In this document: in pieces, positions 8,864 through 17,142 of the stretch | Numbering within the stretch: the stretch's first letter is position 1 | Layout of the letters: each line of letters begins with the position of its first letter | NCBI RefSeq assembly: GCF_000184745.1 | Contig: NC_014931.1 | Span: 3,162,001-3,226,000, forward strand | DNA length: 64,000 nucleotides | Source: Variovorax paradoxus EPS | Lineage (GTDB): Bacteria; Pseudomonadota; Gammaproteobacteria; Burkholderiales; Burkholderiaceae_C | Reading direction: 5' to 3' | Notes under the pieces: generated by a model | What the model saw: the letters and a program-made list of their open reading frames with translations, nothing else | Databases searched by the model: none | Told to the model about the DNA's origin: nothing | Made by a program: the position numbers and the translations under genes

Positions 8864-9358
8864 ATGCGTTCCACCCTCTGCCTCGCCGTCCTGCTCGCCG
8901 CATCGGCTGCACAAGCCCAGACGCCGGCTCCCGCCGTGCGCACCGAGAAGAACATCTCGCTGGCCCTCGCCAACCAGATCGCCGCCGAAGCCGTGGCCGC
9001 CTGCGCCGCCAACGGCTACAACGTCGCCGCCACCGTGGTCGACCGCGCCGGCACCGTGCGTGCCGTGCAGCGCGCCGACAACGCCGGCCCGCACACGCTG
9101 GCCTCGAGCGAACGCAAGGCCTGGACCTCGGCATCGGCCAAGAGCCCGACGCAGGCCATGATGGAAGGCGCGCAGAAGAACCCCGGCGCCGCGAACCTCG
9201 TGTACCTGCCGGGCTTCCTGCTGCTGGGCGGCGGCGTGCCAGTGAAGTCGGGCAACGAAGTGATTGGCGCCGTGGGCGTCGGCGGCGCGCCGGGCGGCCA
9301 CCTGGACGACCAGTGCGCCAACGCGGCGATCGAGAAGGTCAAGGGCCTTCTGGGCTGA
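8864..9358 (+). CDS. Secreted HbpS/GlcG-family (DUF336) protein
   Basis: A 164-residue secreted protein with a Sec signal ending near AQA at residue 22-23. The mature part is the GlcG/HbpS fold: ANQIAAEAVAACAANGYNVAATVVDRAG near the start and the glycine-rich IGAVGVGGAPGGHLDDQCA near the end. Streptomyces HbpS binds haem and modulates the SenS/SenR two-component pair. Here the gene directly follows a sensor kinase and LuxR-type regulator, the same functional trio. GGAGAAAT lies upstream of the ATG. Haem binding itself is not shown by sequence. Confidence 0.85.
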   Translation: MRSTLCLAVLLAASAAQAQTPAPAVRTEKNISLALANQIAAEAVAACAANGYNVAATVVDRAGTVRAVQRADNAGPHTLASSERKAWTSASAKSPTQAMMEGAQKNPGAANLVYLPGFLLLGGGVPVKSGNEVIGAVGVGGAPGGHLDDQCANAAIEKVKGLLG

Positions 9359-9363
9359 ATGTG

Positions 9364-10059
9364 ATGAAGCGCGGTATCTGGTCTTTCATTCTGGCTGGCA
9401 TGCTCGGCCTGGGCGCATCGGCCGGCGTGTCGGCTCAGGTGCCGCCGCTCGCGGCCGAGGTGCTGGCCTATGAAGGGCTGCACCGCGCCGCCTGGCATGG
9501 CGATCTGCCGAAGCTGAAGGCGTTGATTGCCTTGGGCACGAACCTGGATCCCCGCGATGCAAGGGGGCGGACGCCGTTGCATGTCGCCACGTACGCGCGG
9601 CAGGGCGAGGCGATCAAGCTGCTCGCCAAGGCGGGCGCGAACCTCGACCGGCTCGAGGACGACCGCTATGACGCGGTGACCATTGCATCGGTCGCCGACG
9701 ACCCGGCGACGCTTGCATTGCTGCTGTCGCTCGGCGCCCACCCCGGGCAGACGACGAGCCGCTACGACGGCACCGCGCTCATCGCCGCCGCGCACCTGGG
9801 CAATGACGAAGTCGTGCGCCGACTGATTGCGGCCGGCGCGCCACTCGACCATGTGAACAACCTGCACTGGACGGCGCTGATCGAATCGATCGTGCTCGGC
9901 GACGGCGGGCCGCGCCACCAGCGCACGCTGGCCGCGTTGCTCGATGCGGGCGCGAGCGTGAAGCTGACCGACCGCCAGGGCAACACGCCGCTGCAGTTGG
10001 CGAAGGCGCGCGGCTACACCGCGATGGTCAAGCGCCTGGAAGCACCGCGCGCAAGATAG
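9364..10059 (+). CDS. Secreted ankyrin-repeat protein
   Basis: A 231-residue protein with a signal peptide (1-24, cleavage near VSAQ) and about five ankyrin repeats, including GLHRAAWHGDLPKLKALIALG and GRTPLHVATYARQGEAIKLL. Ankyrin repeats mediate protein contacts; periplasmic bacterial examples occur beside catalase and oxidative-stress genes. It begins 5 bp after the HbpS-like stop and has no obvious own ribosome site, so it is probably translated by coupling and belongs to the same regulon. A GTG at 9361 is an alternative start. Confidence 0.88.
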   Translation: MKRGIWSFILAGMLGLGASAGVSAQVPPLAAEVLAYEGLHRAAWHGDLPKLKALIALGTNLDPRDARGRTPLHVATYARQGEAIKLLAKAGANLDRLEDDRYDAVTIASVADDPATLALLLSLGAHPGQTTSRYDGTALIAAAHLGNDEVVRRLIAAGAPLDHVNNLHWTALIESIVLGDGGPRHQRTLAALLDAGASVKLTDRQGNTPLQLAKARGYTAMVKRLEAPRAR

Positions 10060-10102
10060 GTCGGCTCGGGGACAATCGGGGTTCGCCACGAGGAAAAAAC
10101 CC

Positions 10103-10747
10103 ATGTACATGCCCCCGCAGTTCAATGCCAAGGACCCGGCGATCGCGCTGGAGTTGATGCGCTCGCACCCGTTCGCGAGCCTGATCTCGAACGACAACGA
10201 CGGCCTGCCGTTCGTCACGCACCTGCCGCTGGTGGCGGAGCCGGGCGAGGGCGACGGGCTGGTGTTGTGGGGGCACTGCGCCAAGCCGAACCCGCACTGG
10301 CGCTACCTGCAGGCGCGGCCGCAGGCGGTCGTTACTTTCCTCGGGCCGCATTCGTACCTGTCGCCCCAGGTCTATCCCGACCTGGCCCGCGTGCCGACAT
10401 GGAACTACCTTGCGGTGCATTGCACGGTCGAGGCCCGTTTGGTCGAGGAGCCCATGGAAAAAGACGCGCTGCTCAAGAAACTCATCGGCGACCACGAGCC
10501 CGCCTATGCCCAGCAATGGCGTGACCTGGGCGAGGAGTTCCAGCTCAAGATGCTGAACGGCATCGTCGGCTTCGAACTGAAGGTGACCGCGCTTCAGTGC
10601 AAGGTCAAGATCAACCAGCACCGCAAGGAATCGCATGCGGCCATGCGCGCCATGTACGGCGCCGGCACGCCGGACGAGCAGGCGCTGGCGGCGTGGATGG
10701 ACCGGCTCGGCATGAATGCCGAAGCACCGGTGGCGGAAGGAAGCTGA
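10103..10747 (+). CDS. PaiB-like FMN-binding protein
   Basis: A 214-residue member of the PaiB family (FMN-binding split barrel, annotated as negative transcriptional regulator). Family marks are the N-terminal MYMPPQFNAKD, SYLSPQVYPDLARVPTWNY at about 93-111, and a basic segment KINQHRKESH near the end. No DNA-binding motif is obvious, so the regulator label is inherited; an FMN-linked stress role is equally possible. AGGAAAAAACCC precedes the ATG. Confidence 0.85.
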   Translation: MYMPPQFNAKDPAIALELMRSHPFASLISNDNDGLPFVTHLPLVAEPGEGDGLVLWGHCAKPNPHWRYLQARPQAVVTFLGPHSYLSPQVYPDLARVPTWNYLAVHCTVEARLVEEPMEKDALLKKLIGDHEPAYAQQWRDLGEEFQLKMLNGIVGFELKVTALQCKVKINQHRKESHAAMRAMYGAGTPDEQALAAWMDRLGMNAEAPVAEGS

Positions 10748-10748
10748 G

Positions 10749-10985
10749 ATGCGTGTGTTCGGATTGCTCGGGTTGGTGCTGGCGCTCGTGATCGTCGGTC
10801 TGATCGCCAAGAAGCAGCTGACGACGACCGTGGTGCCCGCGTTGCCCTCCGTGCCCGGCGCCGCGGCGCCCGCACCGGGCGAGGCTCCCGCCGATGTGCG
10901 CACGCAGAGCCAGCAGGTGCAGCAGCAGGTGAAGGATGCGCTCGACGCCGCGGCGCAGGCGCGCAAGATGCCGGATGACAACTGA
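10749..10985 (+). CDS. Small single-span membrane protein
   Basis: A 78-residue protein with one N-terminal transmembrane helix (about 3-21, GLLGLVLALVIVGLIA), then a Pro/Ala-rich linker and a Gln-rich, probably helical tail. It starts one base after the PaiB-like stop and overlaps the start of the tadA fusion gene by 11 bases, so it lies in a tight operon. No function is recognised. Confidence 0.7.
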   Translation: MRVFGLLGLVLALVIVGLIAKKQLTTTVVPALPSVPGAAAPAPGEAPADVRTQSQQVQQQVKDALDAAAQARKMPDDN

Positions 10986-12099
10986 GTTGCCCTTGCAGAC
11001 AAACGACGCGCATTGGATGGCGCTCGCGCTGGCCGAGGCGCGCCTTGCGGCCGAGGCGGGCGAGGTGCCGGTGGGCGCGGTGCTGGTGAAAGACGGCCAG
11101 GTCATCGCGACCGGTCGCAACACACCCGTGGCGCAGCACGACCCGAGCGCCCATGCCGAGATCAACGCGCTGCGCGCCGGTGCCTCCGCGCTGGGCAACT
11201 ACCGGCTCGACGGCTGCGAGCTTTTCGTCACGCTCGAACCCTGCGCGATGTGCGCGGGCGCGATGCTGCATTCGCGGCTGGCGCGGGTGGTGTTCGGCGC
11301 GACCGATCCGAAGACGGGCGCCGCTGGATCGGTGCTCGATCTCTTTGCGGAGCCGCGGCTCAACCACCGCACGCAGGTGCAAGGCGGCGTGCTCGCACAG
11401 GAATGCAGCGCGGTGCTGCAGGGCTTCTTCCAGCAGCGCCGCAGCGTGGCGCGCGAACAAGCCGAGCCCTTGCGCGACAACGCGCTGCGCACGCCGGCCG
11501 AACGCTTCGCTTCGCTGAACGACTACGCCTTCGCACCGCATTACGTGCAGGACCTGCCGAGCCTTCAGGGCTGGCGCCTGCATTACGTGGACGAAGAGGA
11601 CGAAGAGGGCGCAGTGGGCAGCAACGGCCAATCCGCGCCTTGCCTTTGTCTGCACGGCCCCGGCGAATGGGGTTACTTCTTCCGCTATCTTGTCGGCGTT
11701 CAAGGTTTGCGCACGCTGGTGCCCGACCTCATCGGCTTCGGCAAGAGCGACAAGCCCAAGCGCGAAGCCGCGCACAAGCTCGAGTGGCACCGCGACGTGC
11801 TGCTCGAATGGCTGGACCGCGTGCAGCCACAGCCCGTGGTGCTGGTGCACAGCGTCGCGGCCAGCGAGCTCGCATCGTTGCTGCAAGCCGCGGCTGCCGA
11901 TCGTTTCGTGGCCACGATCGCCGCTCCCGATGGCGGCGAGCGCATCAAGGACGCGTGGCGCGCGCCGTACCCCGACCGCGGCTACGAAGCCGCGCTGCGC
12001 GCGCTCGGACCGATCGCTTCGTCCTCGGGTCCGACGGCAGCGCAGGCCGCGCTGCTCGCGCGTTTGGCGCGCAACGCAATGGGATACTCGACCTCGTGA
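10975..12099 (+). CDS. tadA: TadA tRNA adenosine deaminase fused to a degenerate alpha/beta hydrolase
   Basis: A 374-residue fusion. Residues 1-165 are a complete TadA, which converts A34 to inosine in tRNA-Arg(ACG): zinc ligands H60, C90 and C93, and proton-shuttle E62. Residues about 180-374 resemble the N-terminal half of a haloalkane-dehalogenase-like alpha/beta hydrolase (HGPGEWGY at 227, DLIGFGKSDKP at 251). The nucleophile elbow is VHSVAAS instead of G-x-S-x-G-G, and the lid and C-terminal catalytic residues are missing. TadA normally has about 150-170 residues. The tail may be structural or RNA-related. It overlaps ldcA by GTGA. Confidence 0.88.
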   Translation: MTTELPLQTNDAHWMALALAEARLAAEAGEVPVGAVLVKDGQVIATGRNTPVAQHDPSAHAEINALRAGASALGNYRLDGCELFVTLEPCAMCAGAMLHSRLARVVFGATDPKTGAAGSVLDLFAEPRLNHRTQVQGGVLAQECSAVLQGFFQQRRSVAREQAEPLRDNALRTPAERFASLNDYAFAPHYVQDLPSLQGWRLHYVDEEDEEGAVGSNGQSAPCLCLHGPGEWGYFFRYLVGVQGLRTLVPDLIGFGKSDKPKREAAHKLEWHRDVLLEWLDRVQPQPVVLVHSVAASELASLLQAAAADRFVATIAAPDGGERIKDAWRAPYPDRGYEAALRALGPIASSSGPTAAQAALLARLARNAMGYSTS

Positions 12100-13055
12100 C
12101 CAAACACATCTACATCTACTCTCCGTCCAGCGCGATCCGCGACAAGGCCGCCTTCCGGCGCGGCGTGAAACGACTCCAGGCCCTCGGCCACGAGGTCGAG
12201 ATCGATCCCGACGCGCTCTCGGTGCACCAGCGTTTTGCGGGCGACGATGCCACGCGGCTCGCCGCCATTTCGCGCGCGGCCGCGAGCGGCGCCAACATCG
12301 CGCTCATCGCGCGCGGCGGCTACGGGCTCACGCGCATCCTCGACCAGATTCCGTACAAGGCCGTGGCCAAGGCGATCCAAAAAGGTACCGAGTTCGTCGG
12401 CTGCAGCGACTTCACCGCGCTGCAGAACGCGCTGGTCGCCAAGACCGGGGCCGTCACCTGGTCAGGCCCCGCGGTCGGCGAAGACTTCGGTGCCGAAGCC
12501 GGCGCCGACGACATCATGGAAGCCTGTTTCGACGACCTCGTGAGCGGGCAGGGCGAAGGCACCGGCTGGCGCATGCCGGCGCGCGATGCCGACCTGAAGT
12601 TCAAGCCGGTGGAAGACGCGGTGCTCTGGGGCGGCAACCTCTGTGTGCTGACGAGCCTGCTCGGCACGCCGTACTTTCCGGTGGTCGACAAGGGCGTCCT
12701 CTTCATAGAGGACACGAACGAGCACCCCTACCGCATCGAACGCATGCTCGACCAGTTGAAGATGGCCGGCGTGCTCGGCAAGCAGAAGGCGATCGTGTTC
12801 GGCCAGTTCACCGGCATTCGCAAGGTGCCGGGCTACGACCGCGGGTTCGGCCTGGACACGGTGGTCGATCGCCTCCGCGCGTCATTGAAGAAGGTGCCGG
12901 TGCTCACGGGCCTGCCGTTCGGCCATGTGCCGACGAAGGTGCTGCTGCCGGTGGGGGCGAAGGTGGCGATGGCGGCCGAAGGGCGCGACGTCTTCCTCGT
13001 GTGGGGGCATCGGCATGCCCATTCGCACGACCATGACCACGCGCACGCGCACTGA
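12096..13055 (+). CDS. ldcA: L,D-carboxypeptidase (LdcA, MccF/S66 family)
   Basis: A 319-residue cytoplasmic serine peptidase that removes the terminal D-Ala from recycled muropeptide tetrapeptides. S66 marks are ARGGYG at 72-77 and nucleophile S104 in GCSDFTAL; WGGNL and IEDTNEHPYRIERML fit the catalytic Glu/His region. The GTG start overlaps the tadA-fusion stop. The tail (about 305-319) is a His/Asp run such as HSHDHDHAHAH, not part of the catalytic fold and suited to binding Zn, Ni or Co. Confidence 0.9.
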   Translation: MTKHIYIYSPSSAIRDKAAFRRGVKRLQALGHEVEIDPDALSVHQRFAGDDATRLAAISRAAASGANIALIARGGYGLTRILDQIPYKAVAKAIQKGTEFVGCSDFTALQNALVAKTGAVTWSGPAVGEDFGAEAGADDIMEACFDDLVSGQGEGTGWRMPARDADLKFKPVEDAVLWGGNLCVLTSLLGTPYFPVVDKGVLFIEDTNEHPYRIERMLDQLKMAGVLGKQKAIVFGQFTGIRKVPGYDRGFGLDTVVDRLRASLKKVPVLTGLPFGHVPTKVLLPVGAKVAMAAEGRDVFLVWGHRHAHSHDHDHAHAH

Positions 13056-13097
13056 ATGCGGCCCGGGTTGGCGGCGGCCTCGAAAGCCGCTTCGCCT

Positions 13098-13436
13098 TCA
13101 GCCGTTGTTGGTGAAGCGCTGATGGGTGCGCGGACCCATCGAGCCGGGCAGGCCGCCCTTGAACATGCTGTTGATGGATTTCATCTGGCGGCGGGCGGCG
13201 GATTCGCCGTCGATGGCGCTCAGCGCGGTCATCACGTCCTGCCGCAGATACCAGAGAGCCTCGACGTCGACCGCGAAGCGCACGCGCTGGCTGACGCGCT
13301 GGATCGAATGGCCGCCATGGGCCTGGAGCACCGACAGCATGGCCGTGCGAATCCGACCCAACTGGCTTTCGGTCGCCTGGCGGGAACCGAAACTGGGCAA
13401 ATTCAGCAGACGAAAAATGCGGCGGAAGAGCACCAT
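13098..13436 (-). CDS. Conserved small protein of unknown function
   Basis: A 112-residue basic cytoplasmic protein with no signal or membrane segment. It contains FAVDVEALWYLRQDVMTALSAIDGE and ends in a Gly/Arg-rich tail. Coding character and a clean ATG support a real gene; I recall similar small proteins in Comamonadaceae but know no function. It is convergent with ldcA. Confidence 0.65.
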   Translation of the reverse strand: MVLFRRIFRLLNLPSFGSRQATESQLGRIRTAMLSVLQAHGGHSIQRVSQRVRFAVDVEALWYLRQDVMTALSAIDGESAARRQMKSINSMFKGGLPGSMGPRTHQRFTNNG

Positions 13437-13522
13437 GTGACGAATAGCGTATTGCCGGAAGCCGGGACGGCCGCTACCTTAAGCTTGAGTTCGCCGTTAC
13501 ACAAGGTGTTAAACAGTGTTTC

Positions 13523-13536
13523 TTGTTTGCAAACAA
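13523..13536. promoter_or_regulatory. 14-bp perfect palindrome in AT-rich intergenic region
   Basis: TTGTTTGCAAACAA reads the same on both strands. It lies in an unusually AT-rich 265-bp stretch between the divergent small gene (start 13436) and the cyclase-FHA gene (start 13701), where promoters for both are expected. A candidate operator; no regulator is assigned. Confidence 0.4.
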
Positions 13537-13700
13537 CAAGCTTTACGTATCAGTTTCAGCACTTATTGAAGTTTGATATCAAAAGTACTACATCTTTTGG
13601 CGGGCTCGGTTTTCGGCATATGTCAGACAAAACACGGGCAAGGGGCTGAAGAGCTTCCTGACCATAATCAACCAGCGATCGCTACCGAGTACAAGCCAGT

Positions 13701-14648
13701 ATGGGTGTCAATGCCACAGTCGTTTTCGCGGACCTGACGGGGAGCACGAGGGTCTTCGAGGCCATGGGGAATGCGCGCGCCACCGAGACGGTGACACGTC
13801 TGACCCAGTGGATCGGCGGCGTCTGCCAGGCGCACGGCGGCCGGGTGGTGAAGTCGCTGGGAGACGGCGTCTTCGCCATCTTCTCGAGCGGCGCCGCCGC
13901 CACGCACGCGGTGATCGAGCTCCAGCGCTACCACCAGAAGCGCCTTCAGGTCTGGCCCGCGCCCTTGCGCATGGCGCTGCAGATCGGCGTGGCCAGCGGC
14001 GAAGTGGTCGAGGTGGAGGGCGACTGCTTCGGCGACGCCGTCAATCTCGCCTCGCGGCTGAGCGACCTCGCCGGCCCCGGGCAGATCTGGGTGACCGATG
14101 CGGTGATCTCGCAGCTGCGCGAAGGCAGCGTGCAGCATCGCGACCTCGGGCTCATCAATATCCGCGGGCGCAGCGAGATGTCGGTGGTGCACCGCATCGA
14201 CTGGCAAGAGGACGTGACCTCCTTCCTCACGGTGCCGGCCGCGCTGGCGCCGATGCGGATTCCGGATTCGTCGTTCGGCCAGATCGAGCTGTCCTGGCTC
14301 GACGTGCGCTCCATGTTCAGCAGCGAGCAGCTGCCGATTCACCTGGGGCGCGTGGACGACGCGCAGTTCGTGGTCAACGACCCGCGCGTCTCGCGGCTGC
14401 ATGCGCGCATCGAGATGCGCCAGGGCAGTTGCGTGCTGATCGACATCAGCACCTATGGGACCTGGGTGCGCTTTCACGGCAACGGCGGGCCGAGCACCGA
14501 GATCGCCCTGCGCCGCGAGGAATGCGTGCTGCACGGCCGCGGCGAAATCGGCCTGGGCGCGCCGCTGAGCGATTTCAGCGCGCCCACCATCGCCTTCAAC
14601 ACGACCGGCGGCGAGGTGATGCTGTCGCGCCGCGAGGTGAGTCCTTGA
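13701..14648 (+). CDS. Class III nucleotide cyclase with FHA domain
   Basis: A 315-residue soluble protein. Residues 1-170 form a class III adenylate/guanylate cyclase domain: metal-binding D11 (FADLTGS) and D55 (SLGDGVFAIF), preceded by K51. Residues about 225-300 form an FHA phosphothreonine-binding domain (LGRVDDAQFVV, VSRLHARIE and TYGTWVRFHGNG). cAMP or cGMP output might be tied to a phosphorylated partner. No kinase gene is adjacent. No clear ribosome site precedes the ATG. Confidence 0.85.
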   Translation: MGVNATVVFADLTGSTRVFEAMGNARATETVTRLTQWIGGVCQAHGGRVVKSLGDGVFAIFSSGAAATHAVIELQRYHQKRLQVWPAPLRMALQIGVASGEVVEVEGDCFGDAVNLASRLSDLAGPGQIWVTDAVISQLREGSVQHRDLGLINIRGRSEMSVVHRIDWQEDVTSFLTVPAALAPMRIPDSSFGQIELSWLDVRSMFSSEQLPIHLGRVDDAQFVVNDPRVSRLHARIEMRQGSCVLIDISTYGTWVRFHGNGGPSTEIALRREECVLHGRGEIGLGAPLSDFSAPTIAFNTTGGEVMLSRREVSP

Positions 14649-14724
14649 GAGAAGGTGCACCGGCGGCTTGCATCGGGCGTTGCTTGTGAGCCGGGCGCTG
14701 TTCGCCCTTGGCCCTGGAGCCGCT

Positions 14725-15078
14725 GTGAACCTCAAACAACATTCTTCTGTTTTCAAATGGGCAACCCTCGGCGCGATCGCGGCCGGTGCGTTGCTCGCCG
14801 CGGGCGCCGCTGATGCGCGCGGCCACTGGTCGGTGCAGATCGGGACGCCCGGCTATGTGGGCGGCGGTTATCCGGCGCCGTATTACGCGCCGCCGCCGGT
14901 TTACTACCCGGCACCGATCTACTACCAGCCCGCGCCGCCCGTCTACTACCGGCCGCCGCCGCCGGTGTACTACCGCCCGGCACCCATCTACAGCCCGCCG
15001 CCCGGACGCATCTACTACGGTCCCGGCTATCCGTACCGTCCGCCGAACGGCTACGAATGGGAAGACGAGCAGGACTGA
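14725..15078 (+). CDS. Secreted Tyr/Pro-rich protein
   Basis: A 118-residue protein with a GTG start (GGAG about 8 bp upstream). Its signal peptide has hydrophobic core WATLGAIAAGALLAAG, with cleavage near ADA-RG. The mature chain is a low-complexity Pro-Tyr array (repeats such as PPVYYRP and PAPIYY) with an acidic C-terminus EWEDEQD. Proteins of this kind are probably cell-envelope or surface-associated. No enzymatic domain is visible. Confidence 0.75.
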   Translation: MNLKQHSSVFKWATLGAIAAGALLAAGAADARGHWSVQIGTPGYVGGGYPAPYYAPPPVYYPAPIYYQPAPPVYYRPPPPVYYRPAPIYSPPPGRIYYGPGYPYRPPNGYEWEDEQD

Positions 15079-15151
15079 AGTCCCGACCCAAGGCGCAATA
15101 ACTTAAGACTTGCTCCAGCGGGTCGTTGGAGTTGCCAATTTTGTTTCGGAA

Positions 15152-15177
15152 GTGACGAAAAAGTCACATAAAGTCAC
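15152..15177. promoter_or_regulatory. GTGAC/GTCAC repeats upstream of the DUF1800 gene
   Basis: GTGAC (15152-15156) is followed by GTCAC at 15163-15167 and again at 15173-15177. That gives one inverted pair with 6-bp spacing and a direct repeat with 10-bp period inside an A-rich stretch. Helical-turn spacing suggests a regulator site about 110-135 bp before the start at 15288. Confidence 0.35.
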
Positions 15178-15287
15178 AAATATTGGATTGACGACCTGTT
15201 GTCAAAGGTTCTCACCACCGAAATCCACAGGGCACGGCACTTGCCTTGATAGCTCCCGGCGCAAGAACGCCGCAGGAGCGAGGAAAC

Positions 15288-17126
15288 ATGGTGGAACCGA
15301 TAGAAGCCGGCTGCGCGAGCGTGGCCGACGATTTGGCGTACGTCGATGCGCCGGCAACAACAGATACAGCTGAGACCGAAGCGTCGTCCAGGCCCCTGAA
15401 GGCGTTGGCGACGTTCTCCATCGCGGCCGCGCTCGCGGCCTGCGGGGGTGGGGGTGGAAGTGGCGGCGGAGGCGCTGGAGGCGGATTCGGCGCCGGCATC
15501 GGCGGCCTGCCGGGGGCGGGCTCAGGCCTCGGCGCGGGATCGGACGCGGGCCCGTACCGCTACACGCAAGCCAAGACCGACGAAGAAGCCGCGCGCTTCC
15601 TGCTGCAGGCCCAGTTCTCGGCCTCCGAACCGGAGATCGCCGACCTGCGCAACAAGGGCTACCTGCCGTGGCTCAGCGAGCAGTTCGGCGCACCGCGCAC
15701 GCAGTCGGCCTGGGAATGGATCGACAGCAAGCCCTGGAACACCGTCGAGATCGATGCGGCCGTCTGGCGCCAGCTGATGGTGTCGGCCGACCCGGTGCGC
15801 AAGCGCATGGCGCTGGCGCTCAGCGAAATCTTCGTGGTCTCGGCCAATGAGATCGGCTCGAGCTGGCCGCACGCCATGATGGCCCAGTACTTCGACACGC
15901 TGGTCGCGGGCGTCACCGGCAACTTCCGCACGCTGCTGGAAGACATCACGCTCAACCCGGCGATGGGCTTCTACCTGAACACCCGCGACAACCGAAAGGA
16001 AGACGGCCGCGGCCGCCAGCCCGACGAGAACTACGCGCGCGAAGTCATGCAGCTCATGACCATCGGCCTGTCGCAGCTCAATGCCGACGGCACGGTAAAG
16101 ACCGGCACCGACGGCCAGCCGCTGGACACCTACACGCAGGACGACGTGACAAACCTCGCACGCGTCTTCACCGGCTACGTGCTCGACATCCGCACCGGGG
16201 AGCGCGAGGGTTTCAAGCCACCCGGCGGCGGCGGGGCCTTCGACACCAAGGACTGGACCACGCGTCCCATGGCCTACCTGGCCGCGAACCACTCCATGCT
16301 GGAAGCCAAGTTTCTCGGCACCACCGTTCCCGGCGGCACGCCCGGCCCGGCGGCGCTGAAGATCGCGCTCGATGCGCTTTTCAACCACCCGAACGTCGGC
16401 CCCTTCATCGGCAAGCAGTTGATCCAGCGGCTGGTGACCAGCAACCCCAGCCTGGCGTACGTGAAACGCGTGGCCGATGTCTTCGGCAACAACGGCACCG
16501 GCGTGCGCGGCGACATGAAGAGCGTGTTCGCGGCCATCCTGCTGGATGACGAGGCGCGCGGCCCGGGCGGCCTTTCGGACCCGAACTTCGGGCGCCTGCG
16601 CGAGCCGATGCTGCGCCTGGTGCAATGGGGCCGCACCTGCGGCATCGCCTCGGCCACCGACACCTGGAAGATCGAAAACCTCTCAGACGCCAGCTCTGAG
16701 CTCGGCCAGAGCCCTCTGCGCTCGCCCTCGGTCTTCAATTTCTTCCGGCCCGGCTATGTGCCGCCATCGACCGCCATGGCGAGCAACAAGCTGGTTGCGC
16801 CCGAGTTCCAGCTGGTCAACGAAAGCAGCGTGGGCGGCTATCTCAATTTCATGCAGAACAGGCTGTCCAACGGCTTCGACAACAAGGACGTGATGGCGAG
16901 TTACGCGGCCGAGAAGGCGCTGGTGCTCGACCCGGCCGCGCTGGTGCGCCGGCTCAACCTCGTGCTGACCGGCAACCAGCTGCAGCCGGCCACCGTCAAC
17001 CTCATCACCACCGCGCTTGCGACGCCGAATCTCACGGCGGCGAGCAGCGATGGCGCGAAGCTCAACCGCATCTGCGCCGCCGTCCTCCTGGTGATGGGTT
17101 CGCCCGAATACCTTGTCCAGAAATAA
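15288..17126 (+). CDS. DUF1800 family secreted/lipoprotein-like protein
   Basis: A 612-residue protein of the DUF1800 family, whose function is unknown; members are often exported and paired with DUF1501 proteins. The ATG at 15288 has GGAGCGAGGAAAC upstream. About 50 polar residues precede a hydrophobic stretch with a lipobox-like LAAC, then a poly-Gly linker (about 60-90), an unusual arrangement for a lipoprotein signal. The body contains the family marks YLNTRDNRKE, QPDENYAREVMQLMTIG and SPSVFNFFRPGY. First gene of a three-gene operon. Confidence 0.85.
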   Translation: MVEPIEAGCASVADDLAYVDAPATTDTAETEASSRPLKALATFSIAAALAACGGGGGSGGGGAGGGFGAGIGGLPGAGSGLGAGSDAGPYRYTQAKTDEEAARFLLQAQFSASEPEIADLRNKGYLPWLSEQFGAPRTQSAWEWIDSKPWNTVEIDAAVWRQLMVSADPVRKRMALALSEIFVVSANEIGSSWPHAMMAQYFDTLVAGVTGNFRTLLEDITLNPAMGFYLNTRDNRKEDGRGRQPDENYAREVMQLMTIGLSQLNADGTVKTGTDGQPLDTYTQDDVTNLARVFTGYVLDIRTGEREGFKPPGGGGAFDTKDWTTRPMAYLAANHSMLEAKFLGTTVPGGTPGPAALKIALDALFNHPNVGPFIGKQLIQRLVTSNPSLAYVKRVADVFGNNGTGVRGDMKSVFAAILLDDEARGPGGLSDPNFGRLREPMLRLVQWGRTCGIASATDTWKIENLSDASSELGQSPLRSPSVFNFFRPGYVPPSTAMASNKLVAPEFQLVNESSVGGYLNFMQNRLSNGFDNKDVMASYAAEKALVLDPAALVRRLNLVLTGNQLQPATVNLITTALATPNLTAASSDGAKLNRICAAVLLVMGSPEYLVQK

Positions 17127-17142
17127 AGCGAGAGCGTCTTTC

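Noticed and set aside
13072..13089. GGCGGC/GCCGC inverted repeat between convergent ldcA and the small gene as a terminator
   Set aside because: Short GC stem without a T-tract on either strand.
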